Positions 56,901 through 64,000 of a stretch of DNA of 64,000 nt are shown piece after piece. The stretch's first letter is position 1; the number at the start of each line of letters is the position of its first letter. Under the pieces are notes generated by a model that saw only the letters and a list, made by a program, of their open reading frames with translations, ran no database searches and had not been told where the DNA came from. The stretch covers positions 62,001-126,000 of the forward strand of contig NZ_PPSK01000008.1 in assembly GCF_002903165.1 (NCBI RefSeq), given 5' to 3'. The position numbers were made by a program, and so were the translations under genes. Origin of the DNA: Halopseudomonas oceani. GTDB taxonomy: Bacteria > Pseudomonadota > Gammaproteobacteria > Pseudomonadales > Pseudomonadaceae.

Positions 56901-57317
56901 GCGTTCTTCACGGTCAACCTTGCCGATCCAGCCAGCCAGTTTCGGGCCCGCTTTTGGCGTTTCCAGATAGGGCGCCAGCTCTTTTTTCAGCTCGTCCCTG
57001 TAGTCGAAAGGGAACTGCTCGGCGTATTCCTCGACAAAAAAATCAAAGGGATTGATCACCGTCATCGGTGCGATCAGCTCCACCTCAATAGAGAGGCTGG
57101 TCATCTTTTCAGGAAACACAAGGCGCGCCACATGGTTGCCGAACGGGTCCTGCTGCCAGTTGATGAAGTACTCACCTCCGCTAACCTTGAGGCTGTAGGC
57201 ATCAACTGGCGTGCGGCAGTGCGGTGCGGGACGCAAGCGGATGAGATGGGGCGCAACCGAAATCGGCTTGTCGAACTCGTAGTGGGTTTCATGCCGGAGT
57301 GCAACGCGAATAGTCAT
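54000..57317 (-). CDS. Large transglutaminase-DUF2126 protein
   Basis: A 1105-residue protein, first gene of the minus-strand operon. Residues 1-250 are a transglutaminase unit like the gene at 50424, with Cys180 (GSGSCRDSAWLL), His229 (DLHAWTEVFVPG) and Asp245 (LDPTSG). From about 320 on it is the DUF2126 region: RLTMGGEPTFVSIDDMDAPE, HYQQGKWYPGEPLPRWAL, ICIEPRDGKLFVFMPP-type and GGGNHVTLGG blocks, which resemble a COOH-NH2-ligase/glutamine-synthetase-like fold by published prediction. It may therefore both build and cut amide bonds. No signal peptide. Divergent from the ATP-grasp gene at 57527. Confidence 0.9.
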   Translation of the reverse strand: MTIRVALRHETHYEFDKPISVAPHLIRLRPAPHCRTPVDAYSLKVSGGEYFINWQQDPFGNHVARLVFPEKMTSLSIEVELIAPMTVINPFDFFVEEYAEQFPFDYRDELKKELAPYLETPKAGPKLAGWIGKVDREERSITDFLVSLNQRLANEIQYMIRMEPGVQTPEQTLTLGSGSCRDSAWLLVHICRHLGLAARFVSGYLIQLTADVKALDGPSGTETDFTDLHAWTEVFVPGAGWIGLDPTSGLLAGEGHLPLAATAEPASAAPISGATEPCEVTFSFDMSVTRVHEDPRVTKPYTEDQWAEILALGEQVDAQLQALDVRLTMGGEPTFVSIDDMDAPEWTIAAQGPTKRGLSETLLRRLRPHFAPQSLIHYQQGKWYPGEPLPRWALACYWRRDGKPMWQDDRWLADMDRDYGVDDAKALQFAQALTRRLGVSDSHLIPCFEDAYYYLWLERTQPIDVDLRGEDLKDDDNRLRLARLLERGLDAPVGYTLPLAATQGGWLSGSWPLRREQLYLVPGDSPMGLRLPLSALPIARREEPQPTSLFEEQAPLADLHGEVASRYSAMYADGEGSLHHVAAGQDWQEQRPELIDCGVIGTALCIEPRDGKLFVFMPPLARLESYLELLASVEHTAAELNLPVCIEGYAPPSDNRIEKFMITPDPGVIEVNIMPAAGWPELVRNTETLYEEARLTRLGTEKFMLDGRHTGTGGGNHVTLGGRTPAESPFLRRPDLLASMLTFWQHHPSLSYLFSGMFIGPTSQAPRIDEARHEALYELEIALAQMPSGEVPQPWLVDRLVRNLLTDITGNTHRAEFCVDKLYSPDSATGRLGLLELRGFEMPPHARMSLMQQLLIRALVARFYAEPYRQPLARWGTALHDKWMMPHYLWRDLCDVLRDLRAHGFDFRDEWFAPFLEFRFPHAGEVQYGDTRIELRQAIEPWHVLGEEVAGGGTARYVDSSVERLEVKVHDFNPARYQLTCNGFKVPLQATGVPGELVAAVRYRAWQPPSALHPMISVQAPLVFDLIDNWNGRSVGGCTYHVVHPAGRNYEHFPVNANEAEARRMARFWSYGHSQGKAGEVRQAPGQEYPHTLDLRRAVVGSSGL

Positions 57318-57526
57318 GTTCCGTTATCCCATCAATGTATGCGGTCAATTCATCCAGCCGATCAACGAAGCAATGGCTGTGCCAATCGGCGAGCGTCCTA
57401 TTTTGTTAACACGGTTGGGTGACAATTATTCGAGTGCACCCAGCGCCTCATGCCCTGATCCGGTGCATCTGGTATGGCAATTGCAAGTTGCAGAGTATCC
57501 CTTCCCCTGGCGGACAGAGTAGCTGA
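57318..57526. promoter_or_regulatory. Shared divergent control region of the ATP-grasp island
   Basis: A 209-bp gap between two diverging start codons serves both operons, so common regulation is likely. I could not find a convincing sigma-70 or sigma-54 promoter pair or a clear operator palindrome in it. Confidence 0.5.
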
Positions 57527-58984
57527 ATGAGCAAAGTAAACTGGGACGATTACACATCCGAAGGCTTCTACGATGAACTGATAAAGGCACCAGGGCAGCC
57601 GCGACCGGAGGCGGAACTGCTGTGCCAATACCTCGCCAACCTCGATGCCCGCGAGCTGAGCGAACACAAGACGGCGGCCGAAGTTGCCATCCAGCTGATG
57701 GGCATCACCTTCACTGTCTACACCGAAGGCAACATGATCGACCGGGCCTGGCCCTTCGACATCGTGCCGCGCATCATCCCGCTGGCCGAATGGCAAAAGA
57801 CCGACGCCGGACTCAAGCAGCGGGTACAGGCGCTCAACATGTTTATCGACGACCTTTACCACGACCAGAAGATCGTCAGGGACGGCGTGGTGCCGCGCGA
57901 AGTGCTGGCCCAGTCGGTCAACTTCCGTCCGCAGTGCGTCGGCATCTCCACGCCGCATAACGTCTGGGCACATATCTGCGGCTCGGACCTGGTGCGCGAC
58001 AAGGACGGCACCCTCTACGTGCTGGAAGACAACTTGCGTGTGCCGTCTGGTGTGTCGTACATGCTCGAGAACCGCAACGTCACCAAGCGCGTGATGCCCG
58101 ACCTGTTCGCCACCGGCCAGATTCAGCCGGTCGACGACTACACCGCGCAGTTGTACGACATGCTCGCGTCACTCTCGCCCCGTCCCGGCGACGACCCGTG
58201 CATCGTCATTCTGACCCCCGGCATATACAACTCCGCCTACTACGAGCACTCCTACCTTGCCCAGCAGATGGGCGTGCAGCTGGTTGAGGGCACGGATCTA
58301 GTGGTTGGCGACGACGACTGCGTCTACATGCGCCGCATCGACGGGCTGGCCCGGGTCGACGTGATCTACCGCCGGGTCGACGACATGTTCATCGACCCCG
58401 AGGTGTTCAACCCCGAGTCCATGCTCGGCGTGCACGGCCTGATGCGCGCCTGGCGCAAGGGCAACGTGGCACTGGCCAATGCGCCGGGCGCCGGCGTGGC
58501 CGATGACAAGGTGATCTACGCCTTCGTGCCCAAGATCATCGAGTACTACCTCGGCGAGCAGCCGCTGCTGCCGAATGTACCCAGCTACCTGTGCATGTTC
58601 GAGGACGACCGCAAATACGTGCTCGACAACCTCGACAAGCTGGTGGTCAAGCCCGCCAACGAGTCCGGCGGCTACGGCATGCTGATCGGCCCGCACGCCA
58701 GCAAGAAGGAACGCGAGACCTTTGCCGAGCTGATCAAGGCAGACCCGCGCAACTACATGGCGCAGCCAACCCTCAGTCTTTCGACCTCGCCGACCCTGTG
58801 CGGCAACAACCAGATGGAGCCACGTCACGTCGACCTGCGGCCGTTCATCCTGTCCGGGGAGTCTACCTGGGTTACCACCGGCGGCCTGACCCGGGTCGCA
58901 CTTACCAAGGGATCGCTGGTCGTCAACTCCTCTCAGGGCGGCGGCAGCAAGGACACCTGGATCGTAGACCTGGCGGGGAACTGA
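57527..58984 (+). CDS. Stand-alone circularly permuted type 2 ATP-grasp protein
   Basis: A 485-residue protein equal to the first domain of the fused gene: GITFTVYTEGN, LRVPSGVSYMLENRNVTKRV, ILTPGIYNSAYYEHSYLAQQ, QLVEGTDLVVGDD, ANAPGAGVADDKVIYAFVP and the C-terminal VVKPANESGGYGMLIGP ATP-binding loop. It is expected to form an amide or peptide bond with ATP hydrolysis in the cytoplasm; substrates are unknown. Followed after 3 bases by the alpha-E gene, its predicted partner. Full-length family proteins are 470-490 residues. Confidence 0.92.
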   Translation: MSKVNWDDYTSEGFYDELIKAPGQPRPEAELLCQYLANLDARELSEHKTAAEVAIQLMGITFTVYTEGNMIDRAWPFDIVPRIIPLAEWQKTDAGLKQRVQALNMFIDDLYHDQKIVRDGVVPREVLAQSVNFRPQCVGISTPHNVWAHICGSDLVRDKDGTLYVLEDNLRVPSGVSYMLENRNVTKRVMPDLFATGQIQPVDDYTAQLYDMLASLSPRPGDDPCIVILTPGIYNSAYYEHSYLAQQMGVQLVEGTDLVVGDDDCVYMRRIDGLARVDVIYRRVDDMFIDPEVFNPESMLGVHGLMRAWRKGNVALANAPGAGVADDKVIYAFVPKIIEYYLGEQPLLPNVPSYLCMFEDDRKYVLDNLDKLVVKPANESGGYGMLIGPHASKKERETFAELIKADPRNYMAQPTLSLSTSPTLCGNNQMEPRHVDLRPFILSGESTWVTTGGLTRVALTKGSLVVNSSQGGGSKDTWIVDLAGN

Positions 58985-58987
58985 CCA

Positions 58988-59956
58988 ATGCTTTCACGAG
59001 TTGCCGAAAACGTTTACTGGATGGCCCGCTATCTGGAGCGCGCCGAAGATACCGCTCGCCTGCTGAGTGTGAACAGCCACCTGTTGCTGGACCTGCCGCG
59101 CGCAACCAAGCTCGGCTGGTCCGAAATCATCGCCATTACCGGCAATGACGAATTGTTCGACGAGTTCTACCCCACCCGTGACGAAGCCAGCGTGCTGTCG
59201 TTCATGTGTGGCGACCGTCGCTACCCCGGCTCGATCCTCAGCTCGCTGGCCGCCGCGCGGGAGAACCTGCGCACCACCCGCGACGTCATCCCGCGGGAGA
59301 TTTGGGAAGAGGTCAACCAGCTGTACCTGAGCGTTAAGGAGCAGGTTGGCTCAGGTATCACTCCGCGCCGGCGCGATGCATTTTTGGGCCGGGTGATCCG
59401 CAGCTGTCAGACCGTCAATGGTCTCATTGAAGGTACGCTCAGCTATACGCCGGTGCGCTCCTTTCTGATCGTCGGACGACAGCTCGAACGGGCAGATATG
59501 ACCACCCGCATCATTGATGTGCGCTCGGCCAATCTGCTGCCGCGCAGCGCAGAAGACCTCAAGCCCTTCGAGACCTTGCAGTGGATGAGTGTGCTCAAGT
59601 CACTGACTGGCTACCAGATGTACCGCCAGCATGTACGCCTGCGTATCCGCGGGCCGGACGTGCTCAGTTTTCTGCTGCAGGACCAGCTATTCCCGCGCAG
59701 CGTCGCCTGCTGCATGGACCGTCTGGCAGAAGCGCTGCAAGGTTTGCCACGTCATGAACTGGCACTGAAGGAAGTCGAAACCTGCCGGCAGGACCTGAGC
59801 AAGCCGGACGTAACGCTGCTGGCTGCAGAACCGGATCAGTTGCACGCCTTTGTCGATGAAATCCAGATCGATTTCGACGACCTGCACGCGGCAATCAGCC
59901 AGACCTACTTTGCCCAGCAGGAACTCAATCAGAGCCAGAGTCAGAGCGCGAGCTGA
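58988..59956 (+). CDS. Stand-alone alpha-E domain protein
   Basis: A 322-residue all-helical protein starting MLSRVAENVYWMARYLERAE, the alpha-E (DUF403) signature. Further blocks are NLRTTRDVIPREIWEEVNQL, DMTTRIIDVRSANLL and FLLQDQLFPRSVACCMDRL. The family always accompanies ATP-grasp and transglutaminase genes but its own chemistry is unknown. Ends in a QSQSQSAS tail. No Anbu proteasome-type peptidase gene follows, though such a gene often completes this cassette elsewhere. Confidence 0.92.
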   Translation: MLSRVAENVYWMARYLERAEDTARLLSVNSHLLLDLPRATKLGWSEIIAITGNDELFDEFYPTRDEASVLSFMCGDRRYPGSILSSLAAARENLRTTRDVIPREIWEEVNQLYLSVKEQVGSGITPRRRDAFLGRVIRSCQTVNGLIEGTLSYTPVRSFLIVGRQLERADMTTRIIDVRSANLLPRSAEDLKPFETLQWMSVLKSLTGYQMYRQHVRLRIRGPDVLSFLLQDQLFPRSVACCMDRLAEALQGLPRHELALKEVETCRQDLSKPDVTLLAAEPDQLHAFVDEIQIDFDDLHAAISQTYFAQQELNQSQSQSAS

Positions 59957-60004
59957 GGCCCCCCGCTGCCGAGAGCTCAACACCTCGGCGGCGGGACACC
60001 TCAA

Positions 60005-60382
60005 TCAGGCAGCTACGATCGGGATCAGGCGCGGGCGGGTCGGATTGGACGGCAGCGGGGGCAAGCCGTGAGCGGCTCTGGCGCGCTGACAGTCCGGGCT
60101 GTCCAGCCCGTTTTCACCGTGAAATGGGAAGTCACGGCAAGGACTCGGGCGCTTCTCGTAGATACTGCAGCGAACGCCCTCACCGACCGTTCCCATCAGA
60201 CCCACACAACGCGGCTGGGGCTGATTGGTGCCCTGCATGCAGGCACGGTACGGTGTTATCTGTTCAGTAAGCTGGGTGGGTACGTCACCCCCTGGGGCAC
60301 TGTCAGTTTCTCCCCAGTAAAAAGACACCCTGAATGTGGCGCAACAGGCACCGCAGTTCAGACAGGGCGAATGGTCGCTCAT
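60005..60382 (-). CDS. YkgJ-family cysteine-cluster protein
   Basis: A 125-residue protein with [19 protein letters not shown] at the N-terminus and [20 protein letters not shown], the CxxCxxCC...C...C pattern of YkgJ proteins, thought to bind zinc or an iron-sulfur cluster. Function unknown. The ATG at 60382 ([15 protein letters not shown] upstream) is preferred to an in-frame start at 60445, whose added residues are non-homologous. Its 3' end converges on the alpha-E gene (48-bp gap). Confidence 0.83.
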   Translation of the reverse strand: MSDHSPCLNCGACCATFRVSFYWGETDSAPGGDVPTQLTEQITPYRACMQGTNQPQPRCVGLMGTVGEGVRCSIYEKRPSPCRDFPFHGENGLDSPDCQRARAAHGLPPLPSNPTRPRLIPIVAA

Positions 60383-60587
60383 TTCATCGCAATCCTCATG
60401 CTGCTCCGGAGCGCGTTTTTTACTCCGCGCCGCGTCGCCGCACAAGAGCCCGGAGACAGCGCCCCGAACTTTATTTTGTAACCACCATCACGACGCTGGA
60501 TGGCAGACCATTTGGCCGCCGCAGCGCTTTCTGCTTCGCCGCCGGACAGGCTACTATCGACGGCTCACGAACAAGACGGATAGATCC

Positions 60588-61805
60588 ATGGCAAACAGCA
60601 ACTGCATCGCCGGCGTTGACCTAGAACGGCTCTCGCGCATCGGCACTCACCTGCAATCGGCCTATATTGACGCAGGCAAGCTGCCCGGCGCTCTGACTCT
60701 GGTGGCGCGCCGTGGCCAGGTTGTCTATTGCGAAGCACAAGGGCTGAGAGACGTAGAGCGCGGCCTGCCGGTCGAGCGCGATACGCTGTTCCGCATCTAC
60801 TCGATGACCAAGCCGGTCACCTCTGTTGCCCTGATGCAGCTGTACGAACAAGGTCGCTTTCTGCTGGATGACCCGGTCCACAAGTACATCCCCAGCTGGA
60901 GCAACCTGCGCGTCTACAAGACCGGCAGCCATCCGCACATTCTGACCACGCCCTGCGAGCGCCCCATGACCATCCGTGACCTGCTGACCCACCAGTCCGG
61001 TCTGACCTATGGCTTCATGAATCGCACCAACGTCGACGCCGCCTACCGGGCGCTCAAACTCGATGGCGGCCCCGGCCTGACCCTCGACCGTCTGATCGAC
61101 GAACTGTCACGACTGCCGCTTGAGTTCTCGCCCGGCACCGCCTGGAACTACTCGGTGGCGACAGACGTCTGCGGTTATCTGGTGCAAGTACTGTCGGGCT
61201 TGAGCCTGGACGACTACTTCAAGCGCCATATCTTCGATCCTCTGGAGATGACCGACACCTTCTTCACCGTCCCGGCCGACCGCATCCCGCGCTTCGCCGC
61301 CTGTTATCAGTTCCAGCCCGGTGGCAGCTTCAGTCTGCAGGACGATCCGCAGGACTCCAGTTTCACCAAAGCCCACGGCTTTCTCTCCGGCGGCGGCGGT
61401 CTGGTCTCGACCATCGACGACTACTACCGCTTTGCCCAGGCACTGGCCAACGGTGGTGAACTGAACGGCGCCCGCATCATCGGCCGCAAGACGCTCGAGT
61501 TCATGCGCATGAACCACCTGCCCGGCAACCAGGACCTGCCTGGGGTATCCGTCGGCTCCTTCAGCGAAACACCCTACGACGGCAGCGGCTTCGGCCTCGG
61601 CTTCTCGGTCAAGATCGACGTCGCCAAGTCGCAGACCAACGGCTCCATCGGCGAATACGGCTGGGGCGGCATGGCCAGCACCAACTTCTTCGTCGACCCG
61701 GTTGAGGATCTGTTGATGGTGTTTATGACCCAGCTGATTCCGTCGTCGAGTTATCCGGTAAGGCAGGAGTTGCGGGCGATCATCAATGGCGCGTTGGTGG
61801 ATTGA
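60588..61805 (+). CDS. Serine hydrolase of the beta-lactamase/EstB family
   Basis: A 405-residue class C beta-lactamase-fold protein without a signal peptide. The nucleophile motif is Ser72-Met-Thr-Lys75 in [16 protein letters not shown]; the second motif is Tyr-Ser-Val in AWNYSVATD (as in esterases such as EstB), and [12 protein letters not shown] replaces the KTG box. These traits fit an esterase, transacylase or D-amino-acid peptidase rather than an antibiotic-degrading enzyme. The start at 60588 (MANSNCIAG) has no strong ribosome-binding site; upstream in-frame sequence overlaps ykgJ on the other strand. Confidence 0.88.
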   Translation: MANSNCIAGVDLERLSRIGTHLQSAYIDAGKLPGALTLVARRGQVVYCEAQGLRDVERGLPVERDTLFRIYSMTKPVTSVALMQLYEQGRFLLDDPVHKYIPSWSNLRVYKTGSHPHILTTPCERPMTIRDLLTHQSGLTYGFMNRTNVDAAYRALKLDGGPGLTLDRLIDELSRLPLEFSPGTAWNYSVATDVCGYLVQVLSGLSLDDYFKRHIFDPLEMTDTFFTVPADRIPRFAACYQFQPGGSFSLQDDPQDSSFTKAHGFLSGGGGLVSTIDDYYRFAQALANGGELNGARIIGRKTLEFMRMNHLPGNQDLPGVSVGSFSETPYDGSGFGLGFSVKIDVAKSQTNGSIGEYGWGGMASTNFFVDPVEDLLMVFMTQLIPSSSYPVRQELRAIINGALVD

Positions 61806-61908
61806 GGTTTGCAGGCTGCTTTGCCGTATGGCACCGGCGCCGCTGGATAGTCTCAACCCATTGCAGTTCGTCGTTAAGGCCGATTGCCAAGCCGGCAGGT
61901 GATTCGTT

Positions 61909-62067
61909 TTCGCCTTTACGGCGAGTCAGGGGAAATACTTGCCCATTTTCCCTAACGACCCCTATGGCACCCCGGCTGCGCGGCCCTTCGGGTTCGCTGC
62001 GTTGCTCGGGGGGATTGCTAAGGGGGGCCGGGCAAGCGGTCCCCCTTGGCTCGCCGGCAAAGGCGAA
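61909..62067. repeat. Composite dispersed repeat, copy 2
   Basis: A 159-bp element in the gene-free stretch 61806-62177. The ends are imperfect inverted repeats (TTCGCCTTTACGGCGAGTCA at 61909 against CTCGCCGGCAAAGGCGAA ending 62067). It contains module A (61966-62007), inverted relative to the copy at 35526-35566 with about two differences, and module B with a 14-bp hairpin 62017-62050 (loop GGCAAG). The stem differs from copy 1 by paired changes that keep pairing. Nothing else is recognisable in this gap. Confidence 0.8.
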
Positions 62068-62177
62068 ATAGTGACGTCCAGAGCGCACATTAAAGAGCCC
62101 AACACACCGTATCCAATCCGTCACCCAATCGTCACACTCCCCTGCCACCATCGGGCTATCCCACGCCCGAGTGCATC

Positions 62178-63224
62178 ATGAGCGACGCGCAACACCTGAT
62201 CCAACGTCACCTCCCAGAGCACACCCAGCTCGAAGCCTTGTTGCATCAGGCGGCACGTCATCTGCGCGTTACCACCCCACTCAAGGTGCCTGTCAACGGT
62301 CTGGATATCCCAATCCGGGTGATTGAACTCGGCAGCCGCTCACCGCAGGCGCCGGTTATCGGCTTTTTTGGGGGCGTACACGGCGTTGAACGGATCGGCA
62401 CGCAGGTGCTCATTTCCTGGCTACACAGTCTGGTCAACCGGCTGGACTGGGACGATCAGCTGCGCGAGCAGCTTGAGCGCGTGCGGCTGCTGTTCATGCC
62501 GATGATCAACCCCGGCGGGATCTGGCATCACCGGCGCAGCAACCTCAATGGGGTGGATTTGATGCGTAACGCGCCAGTGGATGCGATGGGGCCGGTACCC
62601 TGGCTGGTAAGCGGGCATCGCATCAGCCGGCGTCTGCCGTGGTATCGCGGCAAGCTGGGCGCCCCGATGGAAGCCGAGTCGGCGGCGGTGGTCAGCGTCG
62701 TGCAGCAACGGCTGCTGTCAGCCCCCTTCGCAATGAGTGTCGACTGCCACAGCGGCTTCGGTCGCCGCGACCGGCTCTGGTGCAGTTACGCACGCAGCCA
62801 CAAGCCGATTGAGAATATCGCCGAGGTGCTCAGCCTCAAGCAGCTGTTCGAGCAGACCTATCCGCACCACCACCCGTATATCATCGAGCCGCAGTCGATC
62901 AACTACACCACCCACGGCGACCTCTGGGACTACCTCTACGACCACGGTCTGGAACACCACCCGCAAAACCTGTTCCTGCCCTTTACCCTGGAAATGGGCT
63001 CCTGGCTGTGGGTGCGCAAGAATCCGCGACAGATGTTCGACTACTTCGGCTATTTCAACCCGGTCATCAGCCATCGCAAGCGCCGGGTCCTGCGCCAGCA
63101 TCTGCCACTATTCGAGTTTCTTACCAACGCCACCCGCTGCTGGCAAAACTGGATTCCAGCTGCTCGGAACCGCGATCTGCTCACCCGGCAGGCAATCGAC
63201 CTGTGGTTTGTCGACAAGCCTTAA
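62178..63224 (+). CDS. M14-family zinc carboxypeptidase-like protein
   Basis: A 348-residue M14-fold metallopeptidase. Zinc ligands are His68 and Glu71 (GGVHGVERIG) and the later His in VDCHSGFG; the catalytic Glu is likely in FTLEMGSW. PMINPGGIWHHRRSNLNGVDLMRN supplies the substrate-binding Asn/Arg typical of the family. No signal peptide, so it acts in the cytoplasm, perhaps trimming an amide or gamma-glutamyl-type bond; other M14 enzymes deacylate small molecules. It lies 74 bases before the phosphatase gene on the same strand. Confidence 0.87.
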   Translation: MSDAQHLIQRHLPEHTQLEALLHQAARHLRVTTPLKVPVNGLDIPIRVIELGSRSPQAPVIGFFGGVHGVERIGTQVLISWLHSLVNRLDWDDQLREQLERVRLLFMPMINPGGIWHHRRSNLNGVDLMRNAPVDAMGPVPWLVSGHRISRRLPWYRGKLGAPMEAESAAVVSVVQQRLLSAPFAMSVDCHSGFGRRDRLWCSYARSHKPIENIAEVLSLKQLFEQTYPHHHPYIIEPQSINYTTHGDLWDYLYDHGLEHHPQNLFLPFTLEMGSWLWVRKNPRQMFDYFGYFNPVISHRKRRVLRQHLPLFEFLTNATRCWQNWIPAARNRDLLTRQAIDLWFVDKP

Positions 63225-63297
63225 CCATCCCGTCGTCAGCCTGTCACACCACACTGCCACCCTTCTGCCCCAGCCCAAACATCATCAGGAGCAGGAA

Positions 63298-64000
63298 ATG
63301 AGCGGACTCAACCGGCGTGATTTTCTTCGTGCATCAGCGCTCGCTGTCGGCACCATCGTGGTATCCAGCGGCCTTCAAGGCTGCCTTTCCAGCAGTTCTT
63401 CAGACGACGCTGCTCGCGAGCTGAGCTTCAATCACGGCGTAGCCAGCGGGGACCCGCTCGCTGACCGCGTCATCATCTGGACCCGTGTGACTCCGCTCGA
63501 TGGCCGCAGCGCCGACATCAGTGTCGGCTGGGAAATAGCGACTGACGCGGCATTCACCGACCTGGTTCACAGCGGCACAGCAACCACCGGCGCTGCGCGG
63601 GATTACACCCTGAAGGTCGATGCGCAGAACCTGTTGCCAGGTACCACCTACTACTACCGGTTTAAGGCCGCAGAGGTAATCTCACCGGTCGGCCGAATGA
63701 AAACCCTGCCGGCAGGCAGCATCGATCAGGTGCGCTTCGCGGTGATGTCCTGTTCCAACTACCCGGCGGGTTACTTTCACGTCTACGCAGCCGCTGCGGC
63801 GGAAGCGGATGTCGACGCGGTCATTCACCTGGGTGACTACATCTACGAATACGGCAATGGTGGATACGCCACCCAAGACGCGGCAGCGCTTGGCCGCCTG
63901 TTGCCCGAAAACAATGCCGGCGAGCTTCTTTCGCTGACCGACTACCGCCGCCGCTATGCGCTGTATCGCACCGACACCGACCTGCAGTCGCTGCACGCAG
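63298..64000 (+). CDS. Tat-exported PhoD-type alkaline phosphatase, N-terminal part
   Basis: The frame is open from ATG 63298 (AGGAG upstream) through the window end: 234 codons visible of a protein that in the family is about 500-700 residues. The N-terminus has a twin-arginine signal NRRDFLRASA (Arg6-Arg7) and a cysteine at 29 in GLQGCLSSS, so it may be a Tat lipoprotein. The PhoD N-terminal domain follows (FNHGVASGDPLADRVIIWTRV), then the metal-binding start HLGDYIYEYG. It would release phosphate from phosphodiesters or monoesters outside the cytoplasm. Confidence 0.9.
   Translation, partial: MSGLNRRDFLRASALAVGTIVVSSGLQGCLSSSSSDDAARELSFNHGVASGDPLADRVIIWTRVTPLDGRSADISVGWEIATDAAFTDLVHSGTATTGAARDYTLKVDAQNLLPGTTYYYRFKAAEVISPVGRMKTLPAGSIDQVRFAVMSCSNYPAGYFHVYAAAAAEADVDAVIHLGDYIYEYGNGGYATQDAAALGRLLPENNAGELLSLTDYRRRYALYRTDTDLQSLHA

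Noticed and set aside
57398-57973. 191-codon minus frame across the divergent control region of the ATP-grasp island
   Set aside because: Most of it mirrors the plus-strand ATP-grasp gene; no start signal or homology.
60588-61805. Antibiotic-resistance beta-lactamase
   Set aside because: The SxxK motif is present, but there is no export signal, the second motif is YSV instead of YxN, and no KTG box is seen; it fits an esterase/peptidase-type serine hydrolase.
61783-62181. Frames of 80-122 codons across repeat copy 2
   Set aside because: Same repeat-derived peptide as at 35306-35687; not genes.
1-64000. tRNA, rRNA, CRISPR arrays, insertion sequences, prophage or toxin-antitoxin genes
   Set aside because: None recognised on either strand. 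No regularly spaced direct repeats, transposase or integrase frames were found; small RNAs without strong structure could be missed by eye.

Overview
The window looks like a chromosomal segment of a gammaproteobacterium of the Pseudomonas/Halopseudomonas group. It is GC-rich and densely coding, and several gene blocks are in the order I recall from Pseudomonas: metG followed by rsxABCDGE-nth and a PA3496-type small gene, argG-motY-pyrC-rnt, and cysS-glnS-ppiB-lpxH. I see no rRNA, tRNA, CRISPR array, insertion sequence or prophage. The assignment rests on recalled synteny and protein character, not on a search.

Layout. 1-166: start of a DHA2-type efflux pump running off the left edge. 345-9118: metG, the six-gene Rsx/Rnf electron-transport operon and nth. 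9263-14965: small envelope-related proteins, an exported alpha/beta hydrolase coupled to an MlaA/VacJ-like protein, YcgN, a glutaredoxin-like protein, dGTPase and a NIT-like membrane protein. 15003-19728: gloA, argG, motY, pyrC, rnt. 19949-24130: a TAXI-type TRAP transporter with a universal stress protein. 24148-30570: nitrate assimilation (transporter, FAD reductase, molybdenum nitrate reductase, CobA). Two transcription units there each carry a sigma-54-type promoter and a terminator-containing leader. 30574-42000: Atm1-like ABC exporter, an unassigned permease, dienelactone hydrolase, three-subunit transhydrogenase pntAa-pntAb-pntB, a di-iron-type hydrolase, an AGCS amino-acid symporter and an SDR. 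42000-46478: cysS/glnS facing ppiB/lpxH. 46654-50308: etfBA divergent from ETF-quinone oxidoreductase. 50424-59956: a divergent island of two circularly permuted ATP-grasp proteins, two alpha-E domains and two transglutaminase-like proteins. 60005-64000: YkgJ-type protein, serine hydrolase, M14 carboxypeptidase and the start of a Tat-exported PhoD-type phosphatase.

How the genes work together. The energy genes (Rsx, Pnt, Etf/ETF-QO) handle NAD(P)H, flavin and quinone electrons at the inner membrane. The nitrate block imports nitrate, reduces it to nitrite and provides a step toward siroheme, but the nitrite reductase itself is not here. The most unusual locus is the ATP-grasp/alpha-E/transglutaminase island. 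Its gene content matches the predicted amidoligase/peptide-modification systems described by comparative genomics, whose product is, as far as I know, still unknown. Here two ligase modules share one 209-bp divergent control region, and hydrolases that could act on peptides lie just downstream.

A small two-copy composite repeat with a conserved hairpin lies in the two largest gene-free stretches (35271-35757 and 61806-62177).
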